The position numbers and the translations under genes are program-made. From Leptolinea sp964420995 (GTDB lineage: Bacteria; Chloroflexota; Anaerolineae; Anaerolineales; Anaerolineaceae), in contig CAYQUX010000012.1 in the NCBI GenBank assembly GCA_964420995.1, forward strand, positions 62,001 to 126,000: a stretch of DNA of 64,000 nucleotides, given 5' to 3'. Shown here in pieces: positions 8,762 to 21,323 of this stretch (the first letter of the stretch is position 1; every line of letters begins with the position of its first letter). Below the pieces are notes generated by a model, which worked only from the letters and a program-made list of their open reading frames with translations, was not told where the DNA came from and did no database searches.

Positions 8762-9847
8762 ATGGCATTAACCGGAAAAGGCTTTTTCATCTGGAAAATA
8801 CGTGACTGCGAAGGCGGCAGTCCACAGGCTATTGCCGCTGCCGCTCAAAGCGCCGGCCTTTCCCATGTTCTCTTCAAAATTGCCGACGGAATGAACCATT
8901 CCAATGTAGATTCAAGTACGGGGATTGATCATGCCGCAGCACTCGTCAAGGAATTAAAATCAGCCGGTATTCAAGCCTGGGGCTGGCACTATGTGTATGG
9001 AAACGATCCTGATGGTGAAGCCTGGACCGGCGGTCGCAGAGCACGTTCACTTGGGCTGGATGGCTATGTAATAGACGCAGAAATGGAATATAAGAAATCC
9101 GGAATGGACGCGGCTGCCCGTCGTTACGTCACGGATCTGCGTGGTTATCTGGGCACCATTCCGGTAGCCCTATGCTCTTTTCGTTTTCCCTCCTACCACC
9201 TGGAATTTCCATGGAAGGATTTTCTAAATAAATCAGATTACAACATGCCGCAGGTGTACTGGGAGCAGGTTCATAACGCCGGCGCGCAGCTTTCACGTTC
9301 AAAGCGAGAGTTTCTATCCATCTCTCCCTATCGTCCTTTCCTGGCAACCGGTTCGACATATGGTACAAAAAGCTGGTCTGCGACCGCCGCTGACGTTTTG
9401 GATTTTCTTAATACGGCAGTCTCGTTGAATATTCCAGCCGTGAATTTCTTTAGCTGGGATTACTGTCGCAAATATCTTCCCGAGTTGTGGGATGTTGTTG
9501 CCTCGTTTTCGTATCCCACAGACCAACCGGCAGGTATTGTTCAGAAATTGCTGATAGCCCTGAATGCCCATGATGCTGAAGCTGCCGCTAAACTCTACAC
9601 AGAAGACGCGGTACATATTACCGCCGGTCAGACCATTCAGGGACGTGTTTCCATCATGAACTGGTACACAGAGCTATTTAATAATAAGCAGCCGGGTGTC
9701 AAGTTTACGCTAACATCCACGACCGGGATGGATCCAACCCGGAATTTTTCGTGGTTATCCATTTGTTCATCGACAAACCGCAAAGGCACAGATACTCTTG
9801 GTCTGATGGATGGATTGATCAGCTACCATTACTCCAGTATGGGTTGA
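8762..9847 (+). CDS. Glycosidase-like barrel protein with C-terminal NTF2-like domain
   Basis: 361 residues with no signal peptide. Residues ~1-250 read like a TIM-barrel glycoside hydrolase of the GH25-like sort: GKGFFIWKI, HVLFKIADG, AGIQAWGWHYVYG, GLDGYVIDAEMEYK and MPQVYWEQ mark successive strands, with acidic residues (DAE) at strand ends. Residues ~255-361 are an NTF2/SnoaL-like domain (LLIALNAHDAEAAAKLYTEDAVHIT, DTLGLMDGLISYHYSS). The pairing is unusual. A sugar or cell-wall substrate is plausible but not shown, and the catalytic residues are not assigned. GAGAGG precedes the ATG. It is the last gene of the SanA-like/HD cluster and ends before a strong terminator. Confidence 0.65.
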   Translation: MALTGKGFFIWKIRDCEGGSPQAIAAAAQSAGLSHVLFKIADGMNHSNVDSSTGIDHAAALVKELKSAGIQAWGWHYVYGNDPDGEAWTGGRRARSLGLDGYVIDAEMEYKKSGMDAAARRYVTDLRGYLGTIPVALCSFRFPSYHLEFPWKDFLNKSDYNMPQVYWEQVHNAGAQLSRSKREFLSISPYRPFLATGSTYGTKSWSATAADVLDFLNTAVSLNIPAVNFFSWDYCRKYLPELWDVVASFSYPTDQPAGIVQKLLIALNAHDAEAAAKLYTEDAVHITAGQTIQGRVSIMNWYTELFNNKQPGVKFTLTSTTGMDPTRNFSWLSICSSTNRKGTDTLGLMDGLISYHYSSMG

Positions 9848-9879
9848 CGTAATATTCCACGTCATAACATTCAAATGAA

Positions 9880-9912
9880 AGCAGGACGGTTCAAAATCTC
9901 AACCGTCCTGCT
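9880..9912. terminator. Bidirectional terminator between the glycosidase-like gene and rpoC
   Basis: Perfect 12-base arms AGCAGGACGGTT (9880-9891) and AACCGTCCTGCT (9901-9912), loop CAAAATCTC. Pyrimidine-rich sequence follows on the plus strand and TTTCA on the minus strand. Confidence 0.85.
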
Positions 9913-9939
9913 TCTCTTCAGTTTAGATACGTTGTTGTG

Positions 9940-14169
<4,230 letters not shown>

Positions 14170-14281
14170 TAAACTACCTCCTCGCGAATCTGGGTTCTGG
14201 CAAACAAGTCAAGGTGTTGACAAATCACTCTGTACACACCTGGTAGAGAGCGTTGATAATTGCAGGTTAATGCAATCCATT

Positions 14282-14309
14282 ATTATAACAAAGAATTCCC
14301 CAATTGCAA
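14282..14309 (-). promoter_or_regulatory. rpoC promoter
   Basis: On the minus strand TTGCAA (14304-14309), a 16-base spacer, and a consensus TATAAT (14282-14287). It implies a leader of about 105 bases before the rpoC GTG, and shows rpoC is transcribed by itself rather than from an rpoB promoter. Confidence 0.75.
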
Positions 14310-14322
14310 GATATCTGCCAGA

Positions 14323-17300
14323 TTAGTATGGAATCTCTATACGAAATGTGCTGCCCTTCCCCAACTGGCTTTCCACAAGCACTTTCCCCCCGTGCAATTC
14401 AACGATTGATTTCACAATGGACAATCCCAATTTTGATGTACGCTGTCCGGCTTCATGGATGTTTGTCCGAGCCGTCCGGTCAAAAATTCCCGGCAAATCT
14501 ATCGGGGAGATCCCAATTCCGGTATCCTGAATATAGATGACACATTTGCTGGCCTGGTTTTCAACCCAGACCTTTACTTTTCCATTAATCCCGGTAAATT
14601 TTATGGCATTATCCAGTATGTTGAAAACCGCCTGGCGCATCAACTCATTGTCCGCTTCCAAAATCAGCGGCTCAACGAGCTGAGTGGAATTGGTCAGATT
14701 AATTTTTCTCTGGTCGGCCCTGGGGAAAAATTCTTCCACTACGGAAGCAACCAGTTCGCCAATATCCACTTTTTCCAGGCGTAACCGCGTTCCGGTCTCA
14801 ATGCGCCCCAGGTCAAGGATATTATTTACCATGCGATTCAGTGTATCCAGTCCACCGGTGATCTTTTGCAGGTAGGAGCGCTGCTGGTCATTAAGCTCAC
14901 CCACCATCTGGATCATGGTGGCATACCCGCTAATCATGGTAAGCGGCTGCCGCAGATCATGGCTTACGGTTTCAACAAATTCACCCTTATGTGAAAGCAT
15001 TTCCGCATAAGAATTTACATCCCGCAGGAGACAAAGCGAACCACCAAATTTTCCATCAGTTTGAAACGGGGTGAACCGTGCCGAGTAGATTCTTCCATCA
15101 GCGAACTGAACTTCGCGAATCATCCCTTCGCGGTCAATATCCATCGGCGAACCTGTAATGGCTTTTTGCAATGAAGGTAGTGCCGCCACGCGCCGGTCAT
15201 TATCATCCCGCACAATCAAACCTTCCATCGATAAGGCGGCGTCATTGGCAAAAACCACCTCGCCTGAAATATCCAACAACATCAGTGGGTCCTGAATGGA
15301 GCTGACCAGAGCTTCGAACTGTTTCCGGCCAAGTTCCGTCTCAGATAGTCGTCTTTCCCCAGCGGCCGCCACTGCTATCTCTGAGGTCAATGCTTTCAAG
15401 TGGGCAATCTCTTCATCCGGAAAAACTTGCTGCTTTTCATAACCAATCCAGAAGACTCCAAGAAAATCGTCCTTTTCAAGGTAGATGGGTAATCCGATTA
15501 TGGAGGCCGGAACAGTCACGGCGTTATTGAAATCAATCCGTCGGCTGCGGGCTGTATTGCGGATGACAAATATCCCTTCGCGTTTGCAGATTTCCAACAC
15601 CTGGTCGTCCAGAACCGCATACGCATTGGCCCTGTCTCCCCTACCGAACCGGCGCAGCGGCGCCTGCACAACACTCTCCACCTGGGGAGGGATCAAAATT
15701 ACTCGCGCGCAGGAAGCGTCACCCCGCAATGCGGCGTTCAAAATCGGCTCGACGGATGTCCCAAAATCTTCCCGTACAGCCACCCCGCGCCCGATGGAAA
15801 TGAGCCGCTGGGCTTCGTCTATCTGAGCTTTTACATTCACCCTGATCTGTTCCACTGCCGAGGAAATATCAGTGAGTTCGGTCACTTCCTGTAAACCGGG
15901 AATCGCCTGATAATTTCCCCGGGAAATTTGCCGTGAAGCCTGTAACAATCGTTGTTCATCACGAAACAGCGACGTCCAGTACTGGCTTAATAGGATCATT
16001 AGGAACGCACATACCAGCACGAGAAACATCATCTGTTTTAGAAAATCGATCAATATATTCTCGGCGGCGGCTGTTGGCGGAATCTTGACATAGATAATCC
16101 AATCGTCGGATGTATTCCAGAACGCATATGAAGCTGTATCCCTCCAGCCTTCCAGTGTGAGAAACTCACCCGGAAAAACCTGCGATTGCAGGTCGGGTGC
16201 CGGAATGTCGTCAAGCATGGGCGTCTTTTCATCCGTCCGGATTACCCAAATCTGGCCGCCGGCTTCCTCAATCCTGTCTACTTCTGCCCAGAATCGTGAT
16301 TCCCCTGTCCGTGGATATTCTCCCTGCTCAACGATCAAGATGCCCATCTGTTGCCCATCCATACTCTGGATTGGTTGAAGGATGGAGATGGTTAAGAAAT
16401 GGTCCATTGTACCGGCATGTGAACTAACCAGCCGGGGGACATTTTCCAGCAGGCTCAGTTTTAAAGCCGTCAATACACCGGTTGAAAAAGCGTGTGCTGT
16501 GGCATCTTCAGGGAATTGTTGTATAACCTGCGATTTTTGATTAACCACAACGATGCGTGTTTTCATATCGGCAAAGGTCTTGAGCATGGAAGCCTGGAAT
16601 TCAGATGGCGCCTGCGATAACGTTGCGGGAACGGCAATATCTTTGGCCTTCGCGGATAAAATCTCAACCTCTTGGGGCCAGTACTGCGCGGTCAAGCCGG
16701 CATGACTGCTTATTCCATTCTGCAATATTCCACTGATCTGACGGGTCTGAATGTCCCAGGAAATCTGGGCAAAAAAGAAGATGAACAGACCAATTATCGG
16801 TAGACTTATGCGCCAGAATTTACTCTCCGCAAATCCCTCCTCAGGAGAAGGAAATAAGGTGGATACCTTGCGCCAGGGCCCGATTTTTTGGTTTTGTAAG
16901 CCTTCTCCGATCAAACCCGCCACAAGCGGGGGAATTACGGCAAAAAACAGGGCGGTCTTCCAGGTTGTAAGTCCCGCATTAACCATGCCGGCAAAAGAGC
17001 CGCTGGAATCGAAAAACGCCGCCCCCGAAGTTAACAGGTAAAGTATGAGTACCGTGGTACCTGCTGCTCCTATCGGCCGGCGTATGAACGTGTAAATCCC
17101 TCCGCGGTAATTCTGGCGGTAACAGGCTCCCAGAATCAGAGCGCTGATCCCCAGGATAAGTGGGGTGAACAGAGAATACGTAGAAAGTGCCGTCTGGATC
17201 AATCCGCTGATCAAACCGGCCAGACCACCCAGAACAGGCCCAAAAAAAAGGCTGATCAGGAACCATGGCACAGCCGAAAAGATCATTCCAGGGATCTGCC

Positions 17301-17544
17301 CCCTGGCAATGACAACATCTTCCACGGAAATATCACCAATTCCCAGGAATAAATTGGCGGGAATCATCGCAAAAAACAAAAATACCAGTAACTGCCAGCG
17401 ATTTTTAATGATTGCCAGTGGAAATTCCCACCAACGGGCAAGAAAAATAAAAAAGAGCAGGCAATACATACCCAATCCCACCCAGCCAGTCATGGAATCA
17501 GGTAATAGAATTTTCGTGGGTGTTTCAAGCAGCGAAAGTATCAC
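14323..17544 (-). CDS. Membrane sensor histidine kinase with HAMP, GAF and PAS domains
   Basis: 1073 residues. The first ~230 carry about six to seven hydrophobic segments (LytS-like membrane sensor character, with GQIPGMIFSAVPW). A further membrane segment (~245-265), an extracytoplasmic region of about 230 residues of Cache type, and another membrane segment (~500-520) follow. Then come HAMP, a GAF-like region (~590-745), a PAS domain (LVSSIQDPLMLLDISGEVVFAND), the phosphoacceptor H862 in VSHDLRQP, and an ATPase domain with NILDNAIKF and DTGIGIS. No response regulator gene is adjacent. The start is GTG with no ribosome site; an extended -10 TGCTATAAT lies 29 bases upstream. It probably senses an envelope or small-molecule cue. 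Confidence 0.88.
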   Translation of the reverse strand: MILSLLETPTKILLPDSMTGWVGLGMYCLLFFIFLARWWEFPLAIIKNRWQLLVFLFFAMIPANLFLGIGDISVEDVVIARGQIPGMIFSAVPWFLISLFFGPVLGGLAGLISGLIQTALSTYSLFTPLILGISALILGACYRQNYRGGIYTFIRRPIGAAGTTVLILYLLTSGAAFFDSSGSFAGMVNAGLTTWKTALFFAVIPPLVAGLIGEGLQNQKIGPWRKVSTLFPSPEEGFAESKFWRISLPIIGLFIFFFAQISWDIQTRQISGILQNGISSHAGLTAQYWPQEVEILSAKAKDIAVPATLSQAPSEFQASMLKTFADMKTRIVVVNQKSQVIQQFPEDATAHAFSTGVLTALKLSLLENVPRLVSSHAGTMDHFLTISILQPIQSMDGQQMGILIVEQGEYPRTGESRFWAEVDRIEEAGGQIWVIRTDEKTPMLDDIPAPDLQSQVFPGEFLTLEGWRDTASYAFWNTSDDWIIYVKIPPTAAAENILIDFLKQMMFLVLVCAFLMILLSQYWTSLFRDEQRLLQASRQISRGNYQAIPGLQEVTELTDISSAVEQIRVNVKAQIDEAQRLISIGRGVAVREDFGTSVEPILNAALRGDASCARVILIPPQVESVVQAPLRRFGRGDRANAYAVLDDQVLEICKREGIFVIRNTARSRRIDFNNAVTVPASIIGLPIYLEKDDFLGVFWIGYEKQQVFPDEEIAHLKALTSEIAVAAAGERRLSETELGRKQFEALVSSIQDPLMLLDISGEVVFANDAALSMEGLIVRDDNDRRVAALPSLQKAITGSPMDIDREGMIREVQFADGRIYSARFTPFQTDGKFGGSLCLLRDVNSYAEMLSHKGEFVETVSHDLRQPLTMISGYATMIQMVGELNDQQRSYLQKITGGLDTLNRMVNNILDLGRIETGTRLRLEKVDIGELVASVVEEFFPRADQRKINLTNSTQLVEPLILEADNELMRQAVFNILDNAIKFTGINGKVKVWVENQASKCVIYIQDTGIGISPIDLPGIFDRTARTNIHEAGQRTSKLGLSIVKSIVELHGGKVLVESQLGKGSTFRIEIPY

Positions 17545-17573
17545 AATGATCGGTCGAAAATTAATGTGTTTAA

Positions 17574-17582
17574 ATTATAGCA
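17574..17582 (-). promoter_or_regulatory. Extended -10 promoter of the sensor kinase
   Basis: Minus-strand TGCTATAAT. The 12-base core GAATGCTATAAT is identical to that before the other sensor kinase gene near 39806. The -35 is weak. Confidence 0.6.
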
Positions 17583-17606
17583 TTCCCAAAGGTGGACTAC
17601 GTACAA

Positions 17607-18875
17607 TCATGAATGAATATCTAAATCAGCTTCCCTGTTGAATTTTTGCCATGTATTGCGGTATAGAAAATGTCCGTGCCCCAATTCCAGTTTTGAAATC
17701 TTATCCGCCCAACCAATAAGAAAATTGTGGCGAATTTCATAACAGCCTGCCGCGGCTTTCTTTTGTACTTCCAGAGAAAGCCGGGTGGCGTCTGTCATCA
17801 TCTCCACCTGCCTGGCTTCAATCCTGTCGCGTTCAATGGAAAATTCCTCAATGACCTCAGCGGGAAGAAATAACATCCGCCGGTGGAATTTTTCATTGTC
17901 CCACCAATCAGTTTGAGAAGAAATCTGCGTTTCCACGGAATAATCATCAATGAGGACCGGCCTAAACACACTCAGACACGGTGCTGCTGTACCTGTGATC
18001 CATGTAACCATGGATTTTCCGGAATAATCGACCACCATTGATCCGGTGGTTTGATCGATTCGGACCGGCCCAAAACCGGCGTGCATGCAGACGGTATTGG
18101 CGATTAATGAATCGGTGGGTATTCTTTTCGTACCACCATGAGACCTCAAAACACTAAACACCGCCCGAATATCTTCTTTATCGGATATTCCAGCCAGTCC
18201 ATCCAGAACACATTCACGGCGATGAGCGGCCTGACTGAACAGGGTAACAACAGGATCACTGGTTTCCGCGGCCAGTTTTCGCGTTTTGGGTGTACCGGTG
18301 GAGGCTTTATCCCAATCAGTGTTCAGGGTTAACGCGTTTGATATGGCTGTTGCCGTCTGATATTTTCGGGCAGCCCATTCTCTCCCAACGGTCTCCAATA
18401 CCCAGCTTTCCTGCCTGTCAGTTATCAGAAAGCTGTTATTGTAATAAAAAGGATGGCTGTACCCACAATTGCCACCCTGCCCATATTTTCCCAGCAAGCC
18501 AGTTATGCAATCCAACGCATCACGCGCAGAGGTAGAACGTTCCAATCCAAGACGCAACAGGTCCATTCCGGTTAAAGCCGGCTCGCGGGGAGGTTTTCCG
18601 CGGGTAAAAACCGCTTCGTTCCCGATCGAGACTCCCCTGGAGTTGACGCCCATCTCCGCGCCCCACATCCAGGCAGGTTTGCACAGTATCACGTCTTGTG
18701 TAGTTTCAACCTGGGGAACTTCAATGTACGTGCATCTGACTATTTCGTCTTTACGGCGTTTGGCGCCTTTCTGGAATATGACCTCATGTGCCTCATTGGG
18801 TTCCCGATCAGAATTCTTGCCAAACCAGAGACGTGAACCCTGTCCATTTCCACGAAAGACGAAGGAGTCGCACAT
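17607..18875 (-). CDS. Secernin/C69-type Ntn-hydrolase family protein
   Basis: 422 residues beginning MCDSFVF, so the probable nucleophile Cys2 is exposed once the initiator methionine is removed, as in secernins and other choloylglycine-hydrolase-fold enzymes. Further family marks are FGKNSDREPNEA at ~19-30, a WMWGAEMGVNSRGVSIGNEA segment and SWVLETVGREWAA. C69 members are dipeptidases and related amidases; the substrate is not known here. There is no signal peptide, so it is probably cytoplasmic. The ATG directly follows the stop of cmk (TAAATG) and AAAGGA lies just ahead, so it is the last gene of the long minus-strand cluster. Confidence 0.82.
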   Translation of the reverse strand: MCDSFVFRGNGQGSRLWFGKNSDREPNEAHEVIFQKGAKRRKDEIVRCTYIEVPQVETTQDVILCKPAWMWGAEMGVNSRGVSIGNEAVFTRGKPPREPALTGMDLLRLGLERSTSARDALDCITGLLGKYGQGGNCGYSHPFYYNNSFLITDRQESWVLETVGREWAARKYQTATAISNALTLNTDWDKASTGTPKTRKLAAETSDPVVTLFSQAAHRRECVLDGLAGISDKEDIRAVFSVLRSHGGTKRIPTDSLIANTVCMHAGFGPVRIDQTTGSMVVDYSGKSMVTWITGTAAPCLSVFRPVLIDDYSVETQISSQTDWWDNEKFHRRMLFLPAEVIEEFSIERDRIEARQVEMMTDATRLSLEVQKKAAAGCYEIRHNFLIGWADKISKLELGHGHFLYRNTWQKFNREADLDIHS

Positions 18876-19574
18876 TTATCTGTCCTTTAGTTTAACCAAC
18901 CCATGTTCCTGAACCAGCGTTAGGATTTTTTCCACCACCCCATCAACCGATTCATCATCCGTGAAGAGTATCACAGCATCTTTTGCCGGGCGTAGTGGCG
19001 CTATTACGCGATTCGTATCAATTTCATCCCGTTGACGGGTGGCGGTAAGAATGGTCGAATAATCAGCCGTCTCACCCCTGTTCTTCAATTCGTCGCAACG
19101 CCTGCGTGCGCGCTCTTCCGCGCTGGCTTCCAGGTATATTTTCAGATTGGCATCCGGAAACACGACGGTACCAATATCCCTGCCGACCATGACCACGTCA
19201 CCGCGCTGCCCGATGCGCCTCTGCTGTTCCGTCATGGCGTCACGCACACCTTTATAGGTGGATACCAGCGAAACCGAGCTCTCCACATTCTGTTTACGCA
19301 CATCCCAGGTCACATCCACACCATCCAGCAGAACGTCAGCTTTGCGGCCATCATCCTTGCTGGGTGGAACGATATCAATTTGCACATTTCTGGCGACAGC
19401 TGATACTGCCTGCTCACTGGCAGGGTCCACTTTACCCTGGATAACGGCCAGTGTAACCGCGCGATACATGATTCCGGTATCAAAAAACAGAAAACCCAGG
19501 CGATGGGCTACTTTTTCACCAACGGTTGATTTTCCCGATGCGGCCGGGCCATCAATGGCAATGGTAGTCTTCAA
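18876..19574 (-). CDS. cmk: Cytidylate kinase
   Basis: 232 residues, the usual length. The P-loop GPAASGKST is at ~9-17, followed by FFDTGIMYRAVTLA, VMVGRDIGTVVFPDA, and the lid EERARRRCDEL. It phosphorylates CMP/dCMP to the diphosphates in the cytoplasm. It sits 11 bases behind a GT-C-like membrane protein gene and abuts the secernin gene, a different context from the common cmk-rpsA pair. Confidence 0.96.
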   Translation of the reverse strand: MKTTIAIDGPAASGKSTVGEKVAHRLGFLFFDTGIMYRAVTLAVIQGKVDPASEQAVSAVARNVQIDIVPPSKDDGRKADVLLDGVDVTWDVRKQNVESSVSLVSTYKGVRDAMTEQQRRIGQRGDVVMVGRDIGTVVFPDANLKIYLEASAEERARRRCDELKNRGETADYSTILTATRQRDEIDTNRVIAPLRPAKDAVILFTDDESVDGVVEKILTLVQEHGLVKLKDR

Positions 19575-19585
19575 TTAATAAAACC

Positions 19586-21316
19586 TCACTGTATTGGATT
19601 AAATGTGGCAGGAGCTGTTTTCGCGGCTCCAGGGAACAGATCTGTACGCGCCCATAAGATGATCTGTTCCGTTTCCGAGGTTAATTCACGGAAGGCATAC
19701 CATCTTATCCATTCAGATGGCAAGATCAAAGACCAGCTTGTTTTGCGGGTTAACGCGAAATCCTGACCGCGATAGGAGTTGGCCAGCGATGGCGCTTTTT
19801 CATTGCGCGTGATCACGATAGCCGGGTTGGAAAAATTGGGAAGTTCGGTATCTTCTTTTACGTTTTCAAAGTCCCGCAATCCCCATTTCAAAGCCGCCGA
19901 GGGGTTATCAAGAATGACTATGTTAATGCTTTGCCGGGTATTGATATTCCATTCGCTCAGATCTCCCGCGGTTTTTTTCAAAAGATCAACTTCATCGGTC
20001 ACACCGGAATAATTCCACAATTCGGCTTGCGGATGCTGCCCCAGGCCGGCTGCCCGCCAGGCGGATGATAGGGAGAAAATGGCCAGCAGGATAGCCGTTC
20101 CCATCCAGAAACCTGTTGAAGCCTGTCTGGGAGGCCATCCCATGCGAATAAGCAGACTGGCTACAAGCAATAAGACCAACGATCCCACAGCCGCTACAGC
20201 CCGTAAAATATTCTCCTGCCCTTCAATGGGGAACTTCAAAACGATGATATTCATCCAGCTAAATATCACCAGTAAAACCACCAGCACCATTTGACCAAGC
20301 GCCGGAATCTCTGGCTTTTCCATGGATTTAATGATCCGCCAGACACATTTAGCCGTTAGAGCCAGTAATGGAATATAGGTGATAAGAAGATAATCCATCC
20401 CGCGGGCTGGATAAATGGCGACCAGCAGCAGGGAAAGTATGAACCACCACAACAGGAATTGGTTGGATTGGTCACCGGTGGTACTTTTCCTACATCCCTC
20501 GATTACTCCTGCAAAAAACGAAAATGGTTGGTACAAAATAAAAGAAAACAATAACAAAGAAAGGGGGAAATCCCCCGCAGAAAACCAACCTCGAACAAAC
20601 GCGGCGAAATTTAATACAGGGGCTGCCAAACCACCTGGCCGAAAAAGGAAAGCACTCCCAACGATTATGATCGTGATCGCCGTTGCCAGTGCGAGGTTTC
20701 CCCAATCCTTTTTCTCCCACGAAACCTCCCGAATGATGCCTGTTCTGGCCTCCCCGGGATTGTCCATGCGCGAAAGCGTGATCCACAGAGCCAATCCCGC
20801 CGCAAGTATTGCGGGCCAGAGTATTGGGCTGCCTATCAACGCGAATGCTATAGCCACCCCGGCAAACACGGGTTTGTTTTTAACCAAAAATCCACCGGCA
20901 AATACCAGTCCTGTTATGGTAACCATGGCACCATCCACCTGACGAGAAAACGCGACCAGGCCGGGATCAAACATAAATAATCCACTGAGAATTACAGCCG
21001 TTTCTTTACCAATCACCTTACTGTAAAGAAAAGGCGCAAAAATCAAGAATGTCCCGAACAACGCGGGGATTAATCTCGCTGTGAATTCATTTTGGCCAAG
21101 CACAAAAAGTGCGGATCCCACCAGGGCGATAAAACCGCTTGATCCTGGCAGGTTGATCGCTTCCGCTGGTGCATCAGCCGCCGCGAGAAGGGCAATTGCC
21201 GCTTCTTTCTCGCTTAGAAGCTGCGTTCCGAGGTTATGAAAACGCAGGACAAGCGCCACCAATAGAAGCAGCCCATATCCCATCTTGAAAATTGATACTT
21301 GAGACTTTGTCATCAT
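19586..21316 (-). CDS. Polytopic GT-C-like membrane protein (GT39/ArnT type, possibly TIGR03663)
   Basis: 576 residues with about a dozen hydrophobic segments. The N-terminal pattern (LVLRFHNLGTQLLSEKEAAIALLA), PGSSGFIALVGSALFVLG and MFDPGLVAFSRQVDGA match the layout of GT-C dolichyl/polyprenyl-phosphate-dependent sugar transferases. In place of the usual D-E pair, an acidic S-E-K-E is seen in the first outside loop. A ~140-residue soluble C-terminal part follows the last membrane segment. Proteins of the TIGR03663 (Agl23-type) group often lie beside DUF2298 proteins, as here; I make that link from pattern, not a search. It starts 7 bases after the 867-residue DUF2298 gene, so it is surely co-transcribed. 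Confidence 0.68.
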   Translation of the reverse strand: MMTKSQVSIFKMGYGLLLLVALVLRFHNLGTQLLSEKEAAIALLAAADAPAEAINLPGSSGFIALVGSALFVLGQNEFTARLIPALFGTFLIFAPFLYSKVIGKETAVILSGLFMFDPGLVAFSRQVDGAMVTITGLVFAGGFLVKNKPVFAGVAIAFALIGSPILWPAILAAGLALWITLSRMDNPGEARTGIIREVSWEKKDWGNLALATAITIIIVGSAFLFRPGGLAAPVLNFAAFVRGWFSAGDFPLSLLLFSFILYQPFSFFAGVIEGCRKSTTGDQSNQFLLWWFILSLLLVAIYPARGMDYLLITYIPLLALTAKCVWRIIKSMEKPEIPALGQMVLVVLLVIFSWMNIIVLKFPIEGQENILRAVAAVGSLVLLLVASLLIRMGWPPRQASTGFWMGTAILLAIFSLSSAWRAAGLGQHPQAELWNYSGVTDEVDLLKKTAGDLSEWNINTRQSINIVILDNPSAALKWGLRDFENVKEDTELPNFSNPAIVITRNEKAPSLANSYRGQDFALTRKTSWSLILPSEWIRWYAFRELTSETEQIILWARTDLFPGAAKTAPATFNPIQ

Positions 21317-21323
21317 ACGTCCA

